Positions 36,214 through 41,884 of a stretch of 41,884 nucleotides of DNA are shown here, one piece after another. This DNA is from Acidobacteriota bacterium (lineage in GTDB: Bacteria; Acidobacteriota; Vicinamibacteria; Vicinamibacterales; JAHECP01). The notes beneath the pieces are model-generated. The model searched no databases, was not told where the DNA came from, and saw only the letters and a list, made by a program, of their open reading frames with translations. The number at the start of each line of letters is the position of its first letter. Position 1 is the stretch's first letter. The stretch is from positions 1-41,884 of the forward strand of contig JAHECP010000037.1 in assembly GCA_024641665.1 (NCBI GenBank), given 5' to 3'. A program made the position numbers and the translations under genes.

Positions 36214-36300
36214 ACGTAGTGCCGGGTCTTCAACCCGGCCCAGACGCCCCGGCCGCGCGCGCCCGACGCATCACGGCCGGGCTGAAGCCCGGCACTACGT
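36214..36300. repeat. BIME-like inverted pair of GTAGTGCCGGG palindromes
   Basis: Outer arms ACGTAGTGCCGGG (36214-36226) and CCCGGCACTACGT (36288-36300) are perfectly complementary. Each end also forms its own short hairpin (GCCGGGTCTTCAACCCGGC and GCCGGGCTGAAGCCCGGC). It lies between the convergent 79-aa and proline dehydrogenase genes and is related in its core to 5378-5438. Confidence 0.85.
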
Positions 36301-36310
36301 GCGGCGCTTG

Positions 36311-37243
36311 CTATCCCCCGAACACATTCTTCATCACGAACCACACGTTCGCCGGGCGTTCGGCCAGCCGGCGCATGTACCACGGGAACCAGTACTCACC
36401 GTAGCTGATAAGGACGCGAATGCGGTAGCCCGAGGCGGCGAGGCGCTGCTGCTCCTCGCGCCGGATGCCGTAGAGCATCTCGAACTCGAACGAGTCCTTG
36501 GGGACGTCGTGCTCGCCGACGTGCGCCTCGAAGCGGCGGATGAGCGTCGAGTCGTGCGTGCCGAGGCCGAGGAAGACGCCCGCCTTCCGCGCCTCCTCGG
36601 AGAGCAGCCGCGTGCCGAGCCGGAAGTAGCTCTCGTCCACCTCCGCCCTGGTCGGGAAGGCGATCGACGCCGGCTCCTTGTAGGCGCCCTTCACGAGGCG
36701 GATCGAGGCACCGATCGGGATGAGCGTGTCGAGGTCGGCGTTCGTGCGGCGCAGGTACGTCTGGACGGCGACGCCCACGTTGGGCCGCTCGGCCCGGAGC
36801 CGCTTGTAGAGATCCAGCGTGACGCCGGTGTAGCCGGACCCCTCCATGTCGATCCACACGGTCTTGCCGATCGTGGCCGCGTGCTCGGCGATGCGCGTCA
36901 GGTGCCGGTAGCACGTCTGTACGCCGAGATCGAGGCCGAGCTGCGTGAGCTTCACCGACATCTCGGCGTCGATGCCGGCGGCGCGCACCTGCTCCTGTGC
37001 CGCGATGTAGTGGTCGGCCACGGTCTGGGCTTCGGCCGCGACCGTGACGTTCTCGCCCAGGCGCGTGAGGATCGTCGCGATGCCGAGCTGTTTCACCTCA
37101 CGCGCCGCTTTGAGCGCGTCCTCGAGGCGCTCGCCCGGCATGAACCGCTTCGTCGCGCGCCGGACGAAGCGCCACCGCACCGCGTGCTCACGCAGCCAGG
37201 TGGACTCGGACCCGGCCAGGAGCACGGTTCGCATGACGTCCAT
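36311..37243 (-). CDS. Proline dehydrogenase (monofunctional)
   Basis: 310 aa from ATG at 37243, with GGAGGA 8 bases upstream. It is a FAD-dependent TIM barrel: TRLGENV, SVKLTQLGLDLG, VWIDMEGSGYTGVTLDLYKRL, VAVQTYLRRT, SIRLVKGAYKEP, GLGTHDSTLI, FEFEMLYGIR and the C-terminal YMRRLAERPANVWFV, equivalent to the YLxRRLxEN proline-binding helix. It oxidises proline to pyrroline-5-carboxylate and passes electrons to the quinone pool. The partner dehydrogenase is not in the window. The ribosome-binding site lies in the end of a palindromic repeat (37250-37323). Confidence 0.93.
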   Translation of the reverse strand: MDVMRTVLLAGSESTWLREHAVRWRFVRRATKRFMPGERLEDALKAAREVKQLGIATILTRLGENVTVAAEAQTVADHYIAAQEQVRAAGIDAEMSVKLTQLGLDLGVQTCYRHLTRIAEHAATIGKTVWIDMEGSGYTGVTLDLYKRLRAERPNVGVAVQTYLRRTNADLDTLIPIGASIRLVKGAYKEPASIAFPTRAEVDESYFRLGTRLLSEEARKAGVFLGLGTHDSTLIRRFEAHVGEHDVPKDSFEFEMLYGIRREEQQRLAASGYRIRVLISYGEYWFPWYMRRLAERPANVWFVMKNVFGG

Positions 37244-37249
37244 CAGATC

Positions 37250-37323
37250 GATCCTCCGGGGAAAAAGGGGACGGGAGCCTTTTTCCCAGTGATCCTCCGG
37301 AAAAAGGCTTCCGTCCCCTTTTT
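37250..37323. repeat. Inverted AAAAAGGGGACGG(G/A)AGCCTTTTT repeat pair
   Basis: A 23-base unit (37262-37284) is repeated in inverted orientation at 37301-37323 with a single mismatch. A direct GATCCTCCGG copy precedes each arm (37250-37259 and 37291-37300); the first supplies the ribosome-binding site of the proline dehydrogenase gene. The A/T-tracts contrast with the GC-rich surroundings. Confidence 0.85.
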
Positions 37324-37338
37324 CCTTTTTCCCTTCGC

Positions 37339-38256
37339 TCAGCCGCGCGCTGTGATCTCGTCGTACGCGACGCCGAGCACCGCGCCCAGCGACAGCGACG
37401 GCACGAGGGGCTCGACGTCGGGGAAGCCCGGCAGGGTGTCGAGCTTCACGATCTCGTCGCGCGACTGGCCGGCGGCGACGCCCTTCCGCACGAGCTCTAT
37501 CATGGCCACGAGGTAGTTCCGCATGGCGTCGAGATCGGCGCGCGAGCCGGTGACCCCGAAGCGCGGGTTGCCGTGACCGAAGATGTACGCGGTGTCCTTG
37601 TCGTGGTCCTTCGGGATCCGCTCCAGGCTCGTGATCCAGTTGGCGATCGACGCCCCGGCCGGCCGATCGACGCGCGGGTGCGCGCGGTTGAACACCAGGT
37701 CGCCCATGTGGACGACGTTCGCGCGCTCGAAGGTGATGATCGCGTCGCCGCCCGTGTGCGCCGGGCCGTAGTGTCGCGCCGCCACCTGCTCGTTCCCGAT
37801 CGCCTCCCGCCACACGTCGGTGAACGTCGAGTCGGGGTACACTTGCTGGGCCTCGTTACCGGCCTGCACGGCCGCCATCCTCTGCAGCTCGGGCACCCGT
37901 GCGTGCGCCAGGATGCGCTTCACCACCGGTTTGAACACGCCGTTCCCCCCGGTGTGATCGGCATGGTGGTGCGTGTTGATCAGCAGGTCGAACGCGCGCG
38001 TCGTGCGGCGCTTCAGGCCGTCCAGGCAGACCGGCGCCGAATCGGCGTACTGGCTGTCGACGACGACCACCGCGTCGGGCGAGACGAGCCAGCCGATCGT
38101 GCCCCCGCGCAGTGTGAAGATTCCCACGCCGCGGCGGAGCGCCTCGAACGTGCCGGCGGGCGCCGGCGTCTGGGCGAGGAGCGGCCACGGCCGCAGCGTG
38201 CCGGCCGCGATCGCGGCCGACGACGTGGCGAGGAACCGGCGACGGTCGATCTGCAT
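37339..38256 (-). CDS. Tat-exported metallo-beta-lactamase-fold hydrolase
   Basis: 305 aa from ATG at 38256 (GGGAG 9 bases upstream; a further start at 38274 has no such site). It opens with a twin-arginine signal, MQIDRRRFLATSSAAIAAG. The zinc motif THHHADHTGG has ligands at H96, H98, D100 and H101; later ligands are H in GPAHTGGD and H in IFGHGNP. The family includes lactamases, quinoprotein-relay (SoxH-like) hydrolases and thiolesterases, and the substrate cannot be chosen from sequence. Being Tat-dependent it folds before export and works in the periplasm. It is followed after 95 bases by the proline dehydrogenase gene on the same strand. Confidence 0.9.
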   Translation of the reverse strand: MQIDRRRFLATSSAAIAAGTLRPWPLLAQTPAPAGTFEALRRGVGIFTLRGGTIGWLVSPDAVVVVDSQYADSAPVCLDGLKRRTTRAFDLLINTHHHADHTGGNGVFKPVVKRILAHARVPELQRMAAVQAGNEAQQVYPDSTFTDVWREAIGNEQVAARHYGPAHTGGDAIITFERANVVHMGDLVFNRAHPRVDRPAGASIANWITSLERIPKDHDKDTAYIFGHGNPRFGVTGSRADLDAMRNYLVAMIELVRKGVAAGQSRDEIVKLDTLPGFPDVEPLVPSLSLGAVLGVAYDEITARG

Positions 38257-38460
38257 GAGTGTGCGCTCCCGCATGGATTGCCGGACAGCCGGGGCCGTTG
38301 GTGGCGCCTGTAACGGAGGATTCTATCCTGTTCGGCCGGCGGTCCGCACGCGCGAACCGGAGCCGGCCCGCAAGCGTCTCATTCCCTTGAACCGGCGTGC
38401 CAACCTCGGGGCGGGTTTCGCCGTCAAAAGCCCAAGGACCCCCAAGTTGGCCTGACCGCC

Positions 38461-40995
38461 ATGTTGATACCCACGCTCGTTGCTGCCGTCCTGCTGGCGC
38501 CCCCCGCCGGCGGAGCCGCGCTGCGATCCGCCCCCCGGGAAAGCGTGACGGCGGTCGAGGTGCCGGCGGCCAGCGCGCTCAAGCTCGACGGCGACCTGAA
38601 CGACGCCGTGTGGCAGCGCGCGGTCCCGATCACCGACTTCCGCCAGCGGGACCCGCACGAGGGCGCGCCGCCGACGTTCCCGACCGAGGTCCGGGTCGCC
38701 TACGACGACACGGCGATCTACGTGGCCGTGGAGGCCTTCGACCCCGACCCCGACAAGCTGGTCGGCCGGCTCACGCGCCGCGACTCCGATTCACCCTCCG
38801 ACTGGATCCAGATCTACATCGACTCGTACTACGACCACCGCACCGCGTACGAGTTCGCGGTGAACCCGGCGGGCGTCAAGATGGACGGCTACTGGTACAA
38901 CGACGACCAGCAGGACTCGAGCTGGGACGCGGTGTGGGACGTGGCGGTCGCCCGGACCGCGCGCGGCTGGCGCGCGGAGTTCAAGATCCCGTTCTCGCAG
39001 CTTCGCTTCCACGACGACGGCCTGGGCACGCTCGGCTTCGGCGTCGCGCGCAAGATCGCCCGGCTCAACGAGACGTCCACCTGGCCGCTCGTCGCCAAGA
39101 GCGTCACCGGCATCGTCTCGCAGTTCGGGGATCTCAAGGGGGTGCACCTCTCGCGGTCGCCCAAGCGCCTCGAGTTGGTGCCCTACGCCGTGGCCGACGT
39201 GACGACCGAGCCCGACGCCAACCCGCTCGTGAAGGCGACCGCCCCGGGGGCGTCGATGGGGCTCGACCTCAAGTACGCGCTGACGCCCGGCCTGACGCTC
39301 ACCGGCACCGTGAACCCGGACTTCGGCCAGGTCGAGGCCGACCCGGCCGTGGTGAACCTGTCGGCGTTCGAGACGTTCTTCGCCGAGCGGCGGCCGTTCT
39401 TCGTCGAGGGCTCGGGCATCTTCCGGTTCGACGTCGACTGCAACGACGGCCAGTGCAGCGGCCTGTTCTACTCACGCCGGATCGGCCGCACGCCGCACGA
39501 GGAGCTCGACGCGCCCGACGGCGGCTACGCCGTGCAGCCCGCGCAGACGACGATCTTCGGCGCCGCCAAGCTGACCGGCCGCGTGGGGCGCTTCTCGATC
39601 GGCGTGCTCGACGCCCTGACGGGGCAGGAGCGCGCCACCACGGCCCTCGGCGAGATCCGCACGCATCCGGTCGTCGAGCCGACGACCAACTACACCGTGG
39701 TCCGCGCCACGCGCGAGTTCGCGAACCAGTCGTCGCTCGGCTTCATGACGACGGCCACCAACCGCGCGTTGCCGGCGGCGATGACCGACGTGGCCCGGTC
39801 GGCGTACACGGGCGGCGTGGACTGGGACTGGCGGCTGGTGAAGAACTACAGCCTCAGCGGCTTCTGGGCCGGCAGCACCGTGCGCGGCGACGCGGCCGCC
39901 ATCCTCGCCCTGCAGGAGAGCACCACCCACAGCTTCCAGCGGCCCGACGCGGACTACCTGGGGTACGACCCGACGCGGACCTCGCTCGACGGCCACGCCG
40001 GGTCGCTGTCGTTCAACAAGATCGGCGGCGAGCGCGTGCGGTTCAACTCGAACGTCTCGTTCAAGAGCCCGGGCTTCGACATCAACGACGTCGGGTTCAT
40101 GCGCCGCGCCGACCAGCGCACGATGAGCAACTGGCTGCAGTGGCGCCACGAGCGCCCGTCGAAGTACCTGCGCAGCTTCATCATCAACTTCAACCAGTGG
40201 GCCGGCTGGAACTTCGGCGGCGACCACCTGTTCACCGGCGGCAACGTCAACGCGCACGCCGTTTTTGCCAACAACTGGGACACCGGCGTGGGGTTCAACG
40301 TGGAGACGCGAGGCTTCGACGACCGGCTGACCCGCGGAGGACCGGGGGGCTATGTCGAGGGCTACCGCACCCAGTGGGGCTACCTGGACACCGACAACCG
40401 CCGGCTGGTCGTCGGCAGCGTGTTCGTCGGTCACGGCGACGACCGCCACGGCTCGTGGTTCGGCGATCTGAACCCTGCGGTGACGGTCCGCCCGACCTCG
40501 GCCCTGTCGGTGTCGCTCGGCGTGCGCTACAGCCGCAACGTGGCCGACGCGCAGTGGATCGAGGAGGTGACCGAGCCGGGCACGCACTACGTGTTCGGCC
40601 ACCTGAACCAGACCACGGTCGGCCTCACGACGCGCGTGAACTACACGCTGCGCCCGACGCTCTCGGTCCAGATCTACGCGGAGCCGTTCGTGTCGGCCGG
40701 CGCCTACACCCACTTCAAGGAGCTGGTCAACGGCCGCACCGCCAGCTACGCCGACCGCTACGCGCCGTTCGCCTACGACGGCAGCCCGGACTTCAACTAC
40801 AAGTCCTTCCGCACCACCAACGTCCTGCGCTGGGAGTACCGCCCCGGCTCCACCCTCTTCGTCGTCTGGCAGCAGAGCCGCGAGGACGACGGCGAGTACG
40901 GCAGCTTCCGCTTCCGCCGCGACTTCCGCGACGTGTTCCGCACGCCCGCCCGGAACGTGCTGCTGGTCAAGCTGGCCTACTGGCTGAACTACTGA
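38461..40995 (+). CDS. DUF5916 outer-membrane beta-barrel with N-terminal CBM9-like domain
   Basis: 844 aa with a signal peptide (MLIPTLVAAVLLAPPAGGAA). The N-terminal ~35-220 is carbohydrate-binding-family-9-like: LKLDGDLNDAVWQRA, VRVAYDDTAIYVAVEAFDPD, WIQIYIDSYYDHRTAYEFAVNP. The rest is beta-strand-rich DUF5916: TGTVNPDFGQVEADPAVVNLSAFETFFAERRPFFVEG, many alternating aromatic strands, and a C-terminal strand ending LLVKLAYWLNY with terminal aromatic residue, as in outer-membrane barrels. It is widespread in acidobacteria and Bacteroidota; a role in binding or passing carbohydrate is guessed from the CBM. Its stop overlaps the opposing photolyase gene by 7 bases. Confidence 0.9.
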   Translation: MLIPTLVAAVLLAPPAGGAALRSAPRESVTAVEVPAASALKLDGDLNDAVWQRAVPITDFRQRDPHEGAPPTFPTEVRVAYDDTAIYVAVEAFDPDPDKLVGRLTRRDSDSPSDWIQIYIDSYYDHRTAYEFAVNPAGVKMDGYWYNDDQQDSSWDAVWDVAVARTARGWRAEFKIPFSQLRFHDDGLGTLGFGVARKIARLNETSTWPLVAKSVTGIVSQFGDLKGVHLSRSPKRLELVPYAVADVTTEPDANPLVKATAPGASMGLDLKYALTPGLTLTGTVNPDFGQVEADPAVVNLSAFETFFAERRPFFVEGSGIFRFDVDCNDGQCSGLFYSRRIGRTPHEELDAPDGGYAVQPAQTTIFGAAKLTGRVGRFSIGVLDALTGQERATTALGEIRTHPVVEPTTNYTVVRATREFANQSSLGFMTTATNRALPAAMTDVARSAYTGGVDWDWRLVKNYSLSGFWAGSTVRGDAAAILALQESTTHSFQRPDADYLGYDPTRTSLDGHAGSLSFNKIGGERVRFNSNVSFKSPGFDINDVGFMRRADQRTMSNWLQWRHERPSKYLRSFIINFNQWAGWNFGGDHLFTGGNVNAHAVFANNWDTGVGFNVETRGFDDRLTRGGPGGYVEGYRTQWGYLDTDNRRLVVGSVFVGHGDDRHGSWFGDLNPAVTVRPTSALSVSLGVRYSRNVADAQWIEEVTEPGTHYVFGHLNQTTVGLTTRVNYTLRPTLSVQIYAEPFVSAGAYTHFKELVNGRTASYADRYAPFAYDGSPDFNYKSFRTTNVLRWEYRPGSTLFVVWQQSREDDGEYGSFRFRRDFRDVFRTPARNVLLVKLAYWLNY

Positions 40996-41884
40996 CCCGT
41001 CTCTCCTCCCCAGCGCGCCAGATACGACTTCATCCGCAGTTTCTTCACCGCGTTCTCCGAGCTCATGTAGCGGACGGTCCCGAAGATCGGGCGCTCGGGT
41101 CCCCAGGGACGATCGTAGCGGCCCAGCGTCCACAGGCTGCCCGAGTAAGTGTTCGGATCGCGGCCGTCGAGCGCATACCGGTTCATGAGGGCGATCATCG
41201 TGTCGAGCGACGCCTCGGGCGTCTCCGACCACTCCAGGATCTTCTTGCCCCAGAGCATCCGCATGTAGTTGTGGAACCACCCTTCGCTCACCAGCTGGCG
41301 CTGGGCGGCGTTCCAGACGTGGTCGTGCGTCCGCGCGGCCTCGAGCTCCGCGCGCGTGTAGCGGTGCGGCCGCCGGTCGCGCAGGTGGCGCTCGAGCGAG
41401 CGCCGCGCCCAGTCGGGCACGGCCGTGTAGCGGTCGTAATCAGGCCGCGTGACGCACAGGTTGAGCCCCAGCTCGCGCCACGTGACGAGCTGGTCGAGGA
41501 ACGCCTCGGCGCCCGGACCGACGCCCCACCAGCCCTCGCGGGCACCGCGCGAGGCGGAGCCCAGCTGGCGGCTGGTCCATCGCTCCTTCGTCATGACGGC
41601 CGAGAAGGCCTCGTGCGCGCCGAGGTGCCCGAAGTGGAGGTAGGGCGACAGCCGGCTCGTCGCGTCGAGGTCCGGGTGGTTGTGGCCGTCGGCGTAGCCG
41701 GAGAGCTTCGCGGCCACGAACACCGCGAGCGCGCGCCGCCCGGCCGCGGAACCGCCGGCGATGGGCGCGGGCGGCACGCCGTGATCGATGGGCAGGCGAG
41801 CGAGCGCGCCGGGCTGCCCACGGAGCAGCGCATCGTCGGCGGCGGGCCAGCGGGCGACGACGGCACGCGGCAGCGCGGCCAGGG
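40989..41884 (-). CDS. Class II-type deoxyribodipyrimidine photolyase, N-terminus cut by window edge
   Basis: 297 residues are visible; the frame is open to the right edge, so the start and the antenna-binding N-terminal domain lie outside. The FAD-binding helical domain has LSPYLHFGHLGAHEAF, WRELGLNLC, WFHNYMRMLWGKKILEW, LMNRYALDGRDPNTYSGSLW, and GTVRYMSSENAVKK, the pattern of class II CPD photolyases and not that of class I. It repairs cyclobutane pyrimidine dimers with blue light. It converges with the DUF5916 gene, stop codons overlapping. Confidence 0.9.
   Translation of the reverse strand, partial: LAALPRAVVARWPAADDALLRGQPGALARLPIDHGVPPAPIAGGSAAGRRALAVFVAAKLSGYADGHNHPDLDATSRLSPYLHFGHLGAHEAFSAVMTKERWTSRQLGSASRGAREGWWGVGPGAEAFLDQLVTWRELGLNLCVTRPDYDRYTAVPDWARRSLERHLRDRRPHRYTRAELEAARTHDHVWNAAQRQLVSEGWFHNYMRMLWGKKILEWSETPEASLDTMIALMNRYALDGRDPNTYSGSLWTLGRYDRPWGPERPIFGTVRYMSSENAVKKLRMKSYLARWGGETGQ

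Overview
The window is very GC-rich and densely coded on both strands. It looks like chromosome from an acidobacterium, most likely class Vicinamibacteria. That placement is an inference from gene content: an ADOP-type MacB/FtsX permease without an ATPase, a DUF5916 beta-barrel with an N-terminal carbohydrate-binding-family-9-like domain, a TPR lipoprotein, an extended-loop response-regulator pair, and many short palindromic intergenic repeats. The cell is Gram-negative in type. No rRNA, tRNA, CRISPR array or transposase gene was seen.

Layout. 1-5.4 kb: a truncated helical-repeat protein (minus), a TPR lipoprotein, and a protein that joins a trypsin-like peptidase to a zinc phospholipase C/P1-nuclease-like domain. 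5.4-7.3 kb: a small redox/metal operon of DUF134 regulator, NifX-like protein, CGGC protein and hotdog thioesterase, headed by a promoter that overlaps a 20-bp near-palindrome. 7.3-13 kb: an MFS carrier and Kup K+ transporter (minus), divergent from a plasma-membrane-type H+ P-ATPase. 13-16.6 kb: ackA and xfp, overlapping by 4 nt, the terminal steps of a phosphoketolase shunt. 16.8-18.8 kb: an ftsH gene split by a one-base frame change and carrying an altered P-loop. 19-22.3 kb: a small membrane protein, a secreted protein, a long nested-hairpin element, an ArsP_2-type permease and a YncE-like beta-propeller. 22.4-27.8 kb: a secreted GH2 beta-galactosidase, an orphan arginine-rich-motif protein, and a PPi-type phosphofructokinase.

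27.8-34.5 kb: the ADOP permease, a receiver-PP2C regulator, and a divergent NtrC-like regulator/histidine kinase operon. 34.5-36.3 kb: cupin, methyltransferase and a 79-aa conserved small protein, interspersed with satellites and hairpin elements. 36.3-41.9 kb: proline dehydrogenase, a Tat-exported metallo-beta-lactamase-fold protein, the DUF5916 barrel, and the C-terminal part of a class II photolyase that runs off the right edge.

Two themes link the genes. One is carbon and energy economy: beta-galactosidase, PPi-PFK, phosphoketolase plus acetate kinase, proline oxidation, and H+ pump with K+/H+ uptake. The other is envelope and stress regulation: FtsH, two response regulators with one kinase, lipoprotein and photolyase. 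Between genes there are at least five families of palindromic or tandem repeats, some directly abutting start signals.
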